Positions 44,276-51,217 of a stretch of DNA of 56,506 nucleotides are shown here, in pieces. Location of the stretch: NCBI GenBank assembly GCA_027491255.1, contig JAIXWM010000052.1, positions 1 through 56,506 of the forward strand, written 5' to 3'. Position numbers and translations under genes: made by a program. Position 1 is the first letter of the stretch, and each line of letters opens with the position of its first letter. The DNA is from Rubrivivax sp. GTDB lineage: Bacteria > Pseudomonadota > Gammaproteobacteria > Burkholderiales > Burkholderiaceae_C. The notes beneath the pieces are model-generated. The model did no database searches. It was not told the DNA's origin and saw only the letters and a list, made by a program, of their open reading frames with translations.

Positions 44276-44698
44276 ATGCCCGCCAAACCCAAGAACTGGA
44301 AGCAGAAGATGCAGGCCAAGCCGCCCCACATCGTGCGGCTGGACAAGGATTTCGCCGGTGTCCCGGCCGGCGCACGCCTGCTGATCTCTTGCCCGTTGGA
44401 CGTCGAGGACTACCTGCGTACCCGGGTGCCGCCCGGCGAGACCCGCTCCATCCAGCAGATGCGCCGCGAACTGGCCGCGCTGCACGGTGCCGACGCAGCA
44501 TGTCCGGTATCGACCGCGATCTTCCTGCGCACCGTGGCCGAGGCTGCCTGGGACGAACTCGAGTCGGGCGCGCCCGTTACGGCCATCGCACCTTTCTGGC
44601 GCGTCGTCGACCCGCAGTCACCGCTGGCGGCCAGGTTGCGTGCCGGCAAGACCTGGATCGAGCAGCAAAGGGCCGCAGAGTTGGACGTTGGCGGGTGA
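44276..44698 (+). CDS. MGMT-like conserved protein (alkyltransferase-like fold)
   Basis: This 140-residue protein resembles a family of small MGMT-like proteins: KNWKQKMQAKPPHIVRLDKDFAGVPAGARLLISCPLDVEDYLR, then PGETRSIQQMRRELAALHGADAACPVSTAIFLRTVAEAA, which recalls the recognition helix and wing of O6-alkylguanine-binding proteins but has no PCHR nucleophile. It would bind, not repair, alkylated DNA if the fold holds. It starts at ATG 44276 with GAAAGGA nine bases ahead. The 242 bases upstream contain no gene I can support. Confidence 0.6.
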   Translation: MPAKPKNWKQKMQAKPPHIVRLDKDFAGVPAGARLLISCPLDVEDYLRTRVPPGETRSIQQMRRELAALHGADAACPVSTAIFLRTVAEAAWDELESGAPVTAIAPFWRVVDPQSPLAARLRAGKTWIEQQRAAELDVGG

Positions 44699-44773
44699 CG
44701 GCTCCTGGAGCCCTGCTTCACCCCACGGGCATGGTCCGGATGACGCGATCGCGCACCTGCCCGCGGGGTCGGT

Positions 44774-45163
44774 TCAAAGGCTGACCGCCAGGCCGTGCGA
44801 TGCGCGGGCGAGGCGCTCGTCGTTCGTCCACAAGGCTTGGCAGCCGTGGTGCTGGGCGCAGGCCAGGTGCAGCGCATCGGGGGTGCGCAGGCCGAAGCGC
44901 GCCCTGAGTTCGGCAGCGCCGTCATAGACCGCAGGCGGCATGTCCAACAGCACCAGCAAACCCAGCGCGTGCTCGTAGCGCAGTCGCAGGGCCCGGTCGC
45001 CGGAACGCAGGGGGCCGACGAGGCATTCCATGCGCACCAGCGGCGAGATCGCGAGAGCTGTGTCCCCCCCCGTGGCCAGGCGTCGACGGGTGGTCTCGCC
45101 GTGGACCGGGTCGTCCTCGACCGCGTAGAGCAGCAGGCAGGTGTCGAGGTAGATCAGTCCCAC
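44774..45163 (-). CDS. PIN-domain toxin (VapC-like) of a Phd-type module
   Basis: This 129-residue PIN ribonuclease has the acidic residues in LIYLDTCLLLYAVED, SPLVRMECLVGPL, LRTPDALHLACA and ALWTNDERLA. It overlaps the upstream antitoxin gene by ten bases. It is the third PIN toxin in 3.4 kb and differs in sequence from the others. Confidence 0.88.
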   Translation of the reverse strand: MGLIYLDTCLLLYAVEDDPVHGETTRRRLATGGDTALAISPLVRMECLVGPLRSGDRALRLRYEHALGLLVLLDMPPAVYDGAAELRARFGLRTPDALHLACAQHHGCQALWTNDERLARASHGLAVSL

Positions 45164-45441
45164 GAAGACCGCTGCTCTTCGATGCGGGTCTGGATGTCTG
45201 CGTGCCGTTCGGCGTCGGCGGCTTTCGTAGCGCTCGGGGGCCTGGGGTGGCGGGCGAGCCAGTCCAGGAAAGCCGCCGCCTGACCGGGGGGCGCGGGCTC
45301 GGCAGGACCGGCCGCCGCTCGCAGCGGCGCCAACCGGGCGATGCCTTGGCCGCGGTTGGCGATCACCACCTCCTCACCGCGCTGCACCGCGCGCAGCAGT
45401 TCGGAGAGGCGGTTCTTGGCTTCGAGCACATTGACTTGCAT
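45154..45441 (-). CDS. Phd/YefM-family antitoxin
   Basis: This 95-residue protein opens MQVNVLEAKNRLSELLRAVQRGEEVVIANRGQGIARLAPL, the Phd/YefM fold that binds operator DNA. The tail (RHADIQTRIEEQRSSWD) should neutralise the PIN toxin. ATG 45441 begins the domain. Its toxin gene starts before its stop. Confidence 0.88.
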   Translation of the reverse strand: MQVNVLEAKNRLSELLRAVQRGEEVVIANRGQGIARLAPLRAAAGPAEPAPPGQAAAFLDWLARHPRPPSATKAADAERHADIQTRIEEQRSSWD

Positions 45442-45552
45442 GGGCGGAGGCAGGGTTCTGGCCAGGATGCGTGACGATCTGGCCAGGATTATGCGCTGAC
45501 CTTGCGAGCAGCTGCTTTCCTTCCTTTCGGGCCGCCACATGACCGGCCCCGC

Positions 45553-46689
45553 CTAGCTCGAACCCACCCCCGTCAGCCGCGCCGTGTGCCGCGCGATCAC
45601 CGCTTCCTCGTTGGTGCGCAGCACGAGCGCCTGTACCGGGCTGTCGTCGGTAGTAATGCGGCCTGGGCCCCGCGGCCCCAGGCGGTTGGCCTCGTCATCG
45701 AGCTGCAGGCCGAGCCAGCGCGCCCCCTGCACGATACGCGCGCGCAGCCCGGCGGAGTTCTCGCCGATGCCCCCGGTGAAGACCACCGCATCCAGCCCCC
45801 GCAGCGCGGCGGCAAGCGCGGCCAGTTCGCGCAGAACCTGTTCGACGAAGTGGTCGATCGCGCGGGTGGCGCCTTCGTGCCCCTGGGCCGCGGCGGCTTC
45901 GAGTTCGCGCATGTCGCTCGCCAGGCCCGACAGCCCCAGCAGCCCCGATCCCTCGTGCAGCAGGCGCGAGACATCGTCCACGGGCCAGCCTTCCTGCTGC
46001 TGCAGGTGCAGCACCACGGCGGCGTCCAGCCGGCCGCAGCGGGTGCCCATCGTCAGGCCGTCCAGCGGCGAGAAGCTCATCGTCGTGGCCACCGAGCGCC
46101 CGCCCTGCAGTGCGCACATCGAGCAGCCGTTGCCCAGGTGGGCGACCACCGCGCGGCCCGCCGCCAGCGCCGGCTGCCGCGCCGCCAGCTGCGCGGCGAT
46201 GGACTCGTAGCTCAGCCCGTGGAAGCCATAGCGCCGGATGCCGCGCCGGAACAGCTCTTCGGGCAACGCGAAGCGTTGGTGCACCTCGGGCATGGTGCGG
46301 TGGAAGGCGGTGTCGAAGCAGGCCACCTGCGGCACGCCGGGAAAGGCTGCCTGCGCCGCGCGCACGCCCGCCAGGTTGTGCGGCTGGTGCAGCGGCGCCA
46401 GTGGCGCCAGGGCCTCGATCTGCGCCAGCACCGCATCGTCGACTATGCAGGGCGCTTCGAAATGCGTGCCCCCGTGCACGATGCGGTGCCCGACGGCCGC
46501 CACCGGTGCCGGACCCAGCCGATCCAGCACCTGGCGCAGCGCCTGCGTGTGATCCGCCGGCCCGCCTCGCGTGCCGATGCCCTCCACCTGCCCGGCCTGC
46601 ACCGGCGCCGCCAGATCGCCGGCTGCATCGAACAGCGCGAACTTGATCGACGAGGAGCCGGCGTTCAGCGTCAGCAGGTGTCCGGGCAT
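45553..46689 (-). CDS. ackA: Acetate kinase
   Basis: This 378-residue kinase converts acetyl phosphate and ADP to acetate and ATP. NAGSSSIKFALFD (about 8-20), VAAVGHRIVHGG, CFDTAFHRTMP, RYGFHGLSYE, HLGNGCSM and FTGGIGENSAGLRARI are the standard acetokinase signatures. It is slightly shorter than E. coli AckA (about 400). Its ATG lies eight bases after the xsc stop, so the two form an operon. Since Xsc makes acetyl phosphate, AckA here can conserve its energy by substrate-level phosphorylation. Xsc operons more often carry pta. Confidence 0.92.
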   Translation of the reverse strand: MPGHLLTLNAGSSSIKFALFDAAGDLAAPVQAGQVEGIGTRGGPADHTQALRQVLDRLGPAPVAAVGHRIVHGGTHFEAPCIVDDAVLAQIEALAPLAPLHQPHNLAGVRAAQAAFPGVPQVACFDTAFHRTMPEVHQRFALPEELFRRGIRRYGFHGLSYESIAAQLAARQPALAAGRAVVAHLGNGCSMCALQGGRSVATTMSFSPLDGLTMGTRCGRLDAAVVLHLQQQEGWPVDDVSRLLHEGSGLLGLSGLASDMRELEAAAAQGHEGATRAIDHFVEQVLRELAALAAALRGLDAVVFTGGIGENSAGLRARIVQGARWLGLQLDDEANRLGPRGPGRITTDDSPVQALVLRTNEEAVIARHTARLTGVGSS

Positions 46690-46697
46690 GGACAGGC

Positions 46698-48518
46698 TCA
46701 GGTGTAGTCCTTGTACTTGTCCAGGAATCGCACCGGCTTGGAGAGCGCGTCGCGGCGGAAGGGGTCGCCGAGTTCGCGCGTGCACATGATCTCGATCACG
46801 CAGGTCTTGCGCTGGTTCATCTGCAGATCCACCGCGCGCTTCAACGCCGGGCCCACGTCTTCCAGGCGGTCCACCGTGATGCCCTCGGCGCCCATCGCGC
46901 GAGCGATGCCGGCGAAGCTCTGGTTGTCGAGCTCCCCCGCGACGAAGCGGCGGTTGTAGAAGTCGACCTGATTCTTCTTCTCGGCGCCCCACTGGCGGTT
47001 GTGGAACACCACCGAGGTGACCGGGATGTCGTGGCGCACGCAGGTCATGATCTCGCTCATGCTCATGCCCCAGGCGCCGTCGCCGGCGTAGCTGATGGCC
47101 GGCCGGTCGGGCCGCGCCACCTTGGCGCCGATGATGGTGGGCAGCGCGTAGCCGCAGTTGCCGAAGCTCATCGGCGCGAAGAAGCTGCGCGGCTCCTCGA
47201 AGCGCAGGTAGCTGTGCGCCACCGAGTTGATGTTGCCGATGTCGGTGGAGATCATGACGTGCGCGGGCATGGCGCGCTCGAGCTCGCGCAGCACCTGGCG
47301 CGGGTGCAGCCAGCCGCCCCCCGAGAAGGGCTTCTCGCCCTTGGCCTCTTCGATCATGTCCAGGCTGTAGGCGTCCTTCTCGTGGGCCCAGGCGGCGAGT
47401 TCCTGCTCCCAGTCGGCCTTCTCCTGGGCGATCTTCGCGGCGCGCTCGGCGCGCGTGGCGTCGCAGGCCAGCGTGCGGCCGGCCAGGCGCGCCAGCAGCG
47501 CCACCGCGGCCGCCTTGGCGTCGCCGCAGATGCCCACGTCGACCTTCTTCACCAGGCCCAGCATCTTCGCGTCGGCGTCGATCTGCACCAGCTTGGCGCC
47601 CTTGGGCCAGTAGTCCATGCCGTACTGCGGCAGCGTGCCGAAGGGCCCGAGCCGGGTGCCGAGCGCGATCACCACGTCGGCCTGCGCGATCAGGCGCATG
47701 CCGGCCTTGCTGCCCTGGTAGCCCAGCGGACCGCACCACTGCGGGTGGCTGGCCGGGAAGCTGTCGTTGTGCTGGTAGCTGTTGACCACCGGGCAACCGA
47801 TGCGCTCGGCCAGCGCGATGGCCTCCTTGAAGGCGTCGCCCATGACGACGCCGCCGCCGGAGATCATCACCGGGAATTTGGCGTTGGCGATCAGCTCGGC
47901 CGCGGCGTTCAGGCTGTCCTCGCCGCCGGCACCGCGCTCGATGCGGATGGGCTTGGGGATCTCGCAGGTGATGTCGCCGTAGAACAGGTCGCGCGGGATG
48001 TTCAGCTGCGTCGGGCCCATCTCGAGCAGCGCGCGGTCGAAGGCGCGCGCGGTCAGCTCGGCCATGCGCTTGTTGTTCGAGACGTGGGCCTGGTACTTGG
48101 TGAACTCGGCGAACATCGGCAGCTGGTGCGCCTCCTGGAAGCCGCCCAGGCCCTGCGTCAGCGTGCCCGTCTCGGGCGTGATCACCACCACCGGGCTGTG
48201 CGCCCAGTAGGCCGCTGCAATCGCGGTGACGGCGTTGCTGATGCCCGGGCCGTTCTGGCCGATGATGACGCCGTGGCGGCCGCTGACGCGCGAATAGCCG
48301 TCGGCCATGTGGCCGGCGCCCTGCTCGTGCACCACCGGGATCAGGCGGATGCCCGCGGGCGCGAAGATGTCCATCGCGTCCATGAAGGCCGATCCCATGA
48401 TGCCGAACATCGTGTCGACGCCCTGGGCGACGAGCGTCTCGACGAAGGCCTCGGAAGGCGTCATGCGGGTGGGTCCGCTGACGACGGTGCGCGCGGCGAT
48501 CGGGGCGGGGGCGTTCAT
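46698..48518 (-). CDS. xsc: Sulfoacetaldehyde acetyltransferase Xsc
   Basis: This 606-residue thiamine-diphosphate enzyme of the acetolactate synthase superfamily cleaves sulfoacetaldehyde with phosphate to acetyl phosphate and sulfite, the key step of taurine and isethionate dissimilation. MTPSEAFVETLVAQGVDTMFGIMGSAFMDAMDIFAPAGIRLIPVVHEQGAGHMADGYSRVSGRHGVIIGQNGPG is very close to known Xsc and distinct from IlvB or oxalyl-CoA decarboxylase. Glu in HEQGAGHMA activates ThDP; GDGAWGMSMSE with VVFHNRQWG is the ThDP-Mg motif. ATG 48518 follows a GAGGAG site. It is divergent from an IclR gene. Confidence 0.95.
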   Translation of the reverse strand: MNAPAPIAARTVVSGPTRMTPSEAFVETLVAQGVDTMFGIMGSAFMDAMDIFAPAGIRLIPVVHEQGAGHMADGYSRVSGRHGVIIGQNGPGISNAVTAIAAAYWAHSPVVVITPETGTLTQGLGGFQEAHQLPMFAEFTKYQAHVSNNKRMAELTARAFDRALLEMGPTQLNIPRDLFYGDITCEIPKPIRIERGAGGEDSLNAAAELIANAKFPVMISGGGVVMGDAFKEAIALAERIGCPVVNSYQHNDSFPASHPQWCGPLGYQGSKAGMRLIAQADVVIALGTRLGPFGTLPQYGMDYWPKGAKLVQIDADAKMLGLVKKVDVGICGDAKAAAVALLARLAGRTLACDATRAERAAKIAQEKADWEQELAAWAHEKDAYSLDMIEEAKGEKPFSGGGWLHPRQVLRELERAMPAHVMISTDIGNINSVAHSYLRFEEPRSFFAPMSFGNCGYALPTIIGAKVARPDRPAISYAGDGAWGMSMSEIMTCVRHDIPVTSVVFHNRQWGAEKKNQVDFYNRRFVAGELDNQSFAGIARAMGAEGITVDRLEDVGPALKRAVDLQMNQRKTCVIEIMCTRELGDPFRRDALSKPVRFLDKYKDYT

Positions 48519-48607
48519 GGGGGCGTTCTCCTCGGCGGGGCGGGCAGGGCGCGCGGCGGCGCGGGGGTCGGGCCCGGCCGGGGCGGGCCCGGGCCTGACT
48601 CTGGTCG

Positions 48608-48674
48608 CGATGATAGCGATGCATTCCGGAACTTGAAACAATATTCTTCGAAAAACGGAATCTGGCTATCATCG
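48608..48674. promoter_or_regulatory. Symmetrical dyad in the xsc-IclR intergenic region
   Basis: CGATGATAGC (48608-48617) and ATTCCG (48623-48628) are mirrored by CGGAAT (48656-48661) and GCTATCATCG (48665-48674); the arms differ only in a 5- versus 3-base gap. The dyad is centred near 48641, inside an AT-rich segment between the two divergent genes. Each outer arm contains TATCAT pointing outward, a fair -10 element for each direction. This is a natural binding site for the IclR protein encoded next to it. Confidence 0.55.
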
Positions 48675-48679
48675 GGTGG

Positions 48680-49555
48680 ATGAAACCGGCAGCGCTCCGC
48701 GCCCCTGAAAGCACCTTCGCCCCGAGCGCCCCCGCCGCGATTCCGGCACCGCGCCTGGCCGCGGCCGAGCTGCAGGGCGACACCCCGGCGCTGCGCCTGG
48801 TGGCGCTGCTCGAGCACGTGGCCGCGCGCGACCAGTTCCACACGCTGCAGGGTCTGGCCCAGGCCACCGGTCTGCCCAAGCCCACCCTGCACCGCATGCT
48901 GCAGCAGTTGGAGGCCGCGGGCCTGCTGCAGCGCGAGGCCGAGGGCAGGCACTGGGGCGCTGGCGCGCGGCTGCGCCGCCTGGCCGAGAGCCTGCTGCTC
49001 AACAGCAGCCTGCACGGCGCGCGGCACGCGGTGCTGCGCCGCCTGGTGGACGAGGTGGGCGAGAGCTGCAACATCACCGCGCTGGCCGGCTGCGAGGTCG
49101 TCTATCTGGACCGCGTGGAAACCGCCGCGCCGCTGCGCTTCTACCTGCACCCGGGCTCGCGCGTGCCGATGCACTGCTCGGCCAGCGGCAAGGTCTTCCT
49201 GGCGCAGATGGCGCCGGCCCAGCGCCGCCGCCTGCTGGGCGCCGCGCCGCTGGAAGCCTGCACGCCGCATACGCGGACCGATCTGGCGGCGCTGGAGGGC
49301 GAACTCGCGCGGGTCCGGGCCGAAGGCTGCGCATACGACGACGAGGAGTTCCTGCCCGGCTTGGTCTGCGCCGCCGTGCCCGTGCCGCCGGCCGCTCCGG
49401 GCGCCCGATCGGCGCTGTGCGTGGCGGTGCAGGGCCCGGCGGTGCGCCTGTCGCGCGACAAGCTGGTGGCGCTGCTGCCGCAGCTGCGCCGCGCGGCGCA
49501 GGCGCTGGCCGGCCTCGAGACTTCCGAAAACCACTCACCGGACACCCCGCCTTGA
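48680..49555 (+). CDS. IclR-family transcriptional regulator
   Basis: This 291-residue regulator has an N-terminal winged helix (ALRLVALLEHVAARDQFHTLQGLAQATGLPKPTLHRMLQQLEAAGLLQRE, about 38-87) and a C-terminal IclR effector domain (ESCNITALAGCEVVYLDRVETAAPLRFYLHPGSRVPMHCSASGKVFLAQM). The N-terminal 37 residues are a Pro/Ala-rich extension. It diverges from xsc across a dyad, so control of xsc-ackA is likely. Its stop overlaps the TTG start of cobS as TTGA. Confidence 0.88.
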   Translation: MKPAALRAPESTFAPSAPAAIPAPRLAAAELQGDTPALRLVALLEHVAARDQFHTLQGLAQATGLPKPTLHRMLQQLEAAGLLQREAEGRHWGAGARLRRLAESLLLNSSLHGARHAVLRRLVDEVGESCNITALAGCEVVYLDRVETAAPLRFYLHPGSRVPMHCSASGKVFLAQMAPAQRRRLLGAAPLEACTPHTRTDLAALEGELARVRAEGCAYDDEEFLPGLVCAAVPVPPAAPGARSALCVAVQGPAVRLSRDKLVALLPQLRRAAQALAGLETSENHSPDTPP

Positions 49556-50541
49556 ACCTCAACCCGGCCGATTTCCCCGACCAGCCCGACCGGCTGGTCA
49601 GCGCGCGCGAGCTCTTCGGCATCGACAGCGCGCTGCAGGTGCCTGCGTTCTCGCAGCGCAGCGCGCACGTGCCCGAGGTCGATACGGCCTACCGCTTCAA
49701 CCCCGAGGTGACGCGGGCGCTGCTGGCCGGCTTTGCGCGCAACCGGCGCGTGCTGCTGCAGGGGCTGCACGGCACGGGCAAGTCCTCTCACGTGGAGCAG
49801 GTGGCCGCGCGCCTGAACTGGCCCTGCGTGCGCGTCAACCTCGACGGCCACGTGAGCCGGCTCGACCTGGTCGGGCGCGACGCCGTGGTGCTGCGCGAAG
49901 GCCGCCAGGTCACCGAGTTCCAGGAGGGCATCGTGCCCTGGGCACTGCGGCGCCCGGTGGCGCTGGTCTTCGACGAGTACGACGCCGGCCGCCCGGACGT
50001 GATGTTCGTCATCCAGCGCCTGCTCGAGCGCGAGGGCCGCTTCACGCTGCTCGACCGCAACGTGGTGCTCGAGCCTCACCCCGGCTTCCGCCTGTTCGCC
50101 ACCGCCAACACCGTGGGCCTGGGCAACCTGAACGGCCTGTACCACGGCGCGCAGCGCCTGAACCACGCGCAGATCGACCGCTGGAACATCGTCGCCGCGC
50201 TGAACTACCTGCCCGCCGACGAGGAGGCCGCCATCGTCACCGCCCGCGTGCCCGCGCTGGCCGACGAAGCGGGCCAGGCGCTGGTGCAGCGCATGGTGGC
50301 GCTGGCCGCGCTGACGCGCAAGGGCTTCGAGGCCGGCGACCTGTCCACGCTGATGTCGCCGCGCACCGTGATCACCTGGGCCGAGAACCTCGAGCTCTTC
50401 GACGATGTCGGCCTGGCGCTGCGCCTGTCCTTCGTCAACAAGTGCGACGCGGCCGAGCAGCCGCTGGTGGCGGAATATTTCCAGCGCTGTTTCGATGCCG
50501 AACTTCAGGGGGTCTCGAGATCATCGACACTCGTCACGTGA
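49552..50541 (+). CDS. cobS: CobS-like AAA+ ATPase (cobaltochelatase/MoxR family)
   Basis: This 329-residue AAA+ protein closely follows CobS: ARELFGIDSALQVPAFSQRSAHVPEVDTAYRFNP, Walker A GLHGTGKSSHVEQVAARLNWPCVRVNLDGH, Walker B ALVFDEYDAGRPDVMFVIQR, and FATANTVGLGNLNGLYHG. With CobT it forms the ATPase ring that powers metal insertion. The last eleven codons (QGVSRSSTLVT) replace the normal CobS tail (typically ELPESA...); that tail comes from sequence upstream of the HigBA module. TTG 49552 overlaps the IclR stop; no ATG lies upstream of the conserved domain. CobN is not in the window. Confidence 0.87.
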   Translation: MNLNPADFPDQPDRLVSARELFGIDSALQVPAFSQRSAHVPEVDTAYRFNPEVTRALLAGFARNRRVLLQGLHGTGKSSHVEQVAARLNWPCVRVNLDGHVSRLDLVGRDAVVLREGRQVTEFQEGIVPWALRRPVALVFDEYDAGRPDVMFVIQRLLEREGRFTLLDRNVVLEPHPGFRLFATANTVGLGNLNGLYHGAQRLNHAQIDRWNIVAALNYLPADEEAAIVTARVPALADEAGQALVQRMVALAALTRKGFEAGDLSTLMSPRTVITWAENLELFDDVGLALRLSFVNKCDAAEQPLVAEYFQRCFDAELQGVSRSSTLVT

Positions 50542-50557
50542 TACGTTACATTGCGGC

Positions 50558-50839
50558 GTGATCAAGACCTTCGCCGACCGCAGGACCGAGGCCTTGCATC
50601 GAACCGGGCGCGCCAGGGGCGTGCCGCCCGAGGTGGCCAGGCGTGCCACGAGAAAACTGGATTCAATCCATTCCGCCGTCCGCCTCGGTGACCTGCGTGT
50701 TCCGCCGGGCAATCGTCTTCATGCCCTGCAAGGGGACCGGGCGGGCCAACACGCGATCTGCGTCAATGATCAATGGCGAATCTGCTTTCGTTTCGAGGAT
50801 GGTGATGCCTATGACGTCGAGTTCTGCGACTATCACTGA
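50558..50839 (+). CDS. higB: HigB-type mRNA interferase toxin
   Basis: This 93-residue RelE-superfamily toxin starts at GTG 50558: VIKTFADRRTEALHRTGRARG, then ARRATRKLDSIHSAVRLGDLRVPPGNRLHALQGDR and HAICVNDQWRICFRFEDGDAYDVEFCDYH, the full HigB pattern. The GTG lies seventeen bases after the cobS stop. Toxin first, antitoxin second is the HigBA order. The promoter must overlap the cobS end (TACGTTACA at 50543-50551 is the likely -10/operator). Confidence 0.9.
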   Translation: MIKTFADRRTEALHRTGRARGVPPEVARRATRKLDSIHSAVRLGDLRVPPGNRLHALQGDRAGQHAICVNDQWRICFRFEDGDAYDVEFCDYH

Positions 50840-50860
50840 GCCAGGCAGGAGAAGACCCCT

Positions 50861-51175
50861 ATGAGCATTCCCAATGCCATGACCTTGGATCGCCGGCCGG
50901 TGCACCCGGGGGAGATCCTGCGCGAGGATTTCATGCCCGACTTCGGTCTTTCCGTGTCCGCGCTGGCCGAAGCGCTGGGGGTGTCTCGGCAGTCCGTCAA
51001 TGAGCTGCTGAGGGAGCGGCGCGCGCTGAGCCCGGAAATGGCGGTCCGCCTGTCCAGGCTGTTCGGGAATTCGGCCGAGTTCTGGATCAACCTGCAGCGT
51101 GACGTCGACTTGTGGGACGCTTCGCGTGACATCGCCGACGATTTGGCCCGTATCCACCCCTTGCAGGCGGCCTGA
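50861..51175 (+). CDS. higA: HigA-type antitoxin (XRE family)
   Basis: This 104-residue XRE protein reads PVHPGEILREDFMPDFGLSVSALAEALGVSRQSVNELLRERRALSPEMAVRLSRLFGNSAEFWINLQRDVDLW, the standard HigA/VapI helix-turn-helix. ATG 50861 lies 21 bases after the toxin stop with AGGAGAAG ahead of it. It represses its own promoter and neutralises HigB. A 42-base gap leads to cobT. Confidence 0.92.
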   Translation: MSIPNAMTLDRRPVHPGEILREDFMPDFGLSVSALAEALGVSRQSVNELLRERRALSPEMAVRLSRLFGNSAEFWINLQRDVDLWDASRDIADDLARIHPLQAA

Positions 51176-51217
51176 GAGGCTCGCTTCGTCGGGAATTCAG
51201 GCCGGGGCGCAACTGCC

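Noticed and set aside
45553..49077. A 1174-codon minus-strand frame appearing to fuse ackA with upstream sequence
   Set aside because: Only the ackA part has motifs. The rest overlaps xsc and the IclR gene in a wrong frame.
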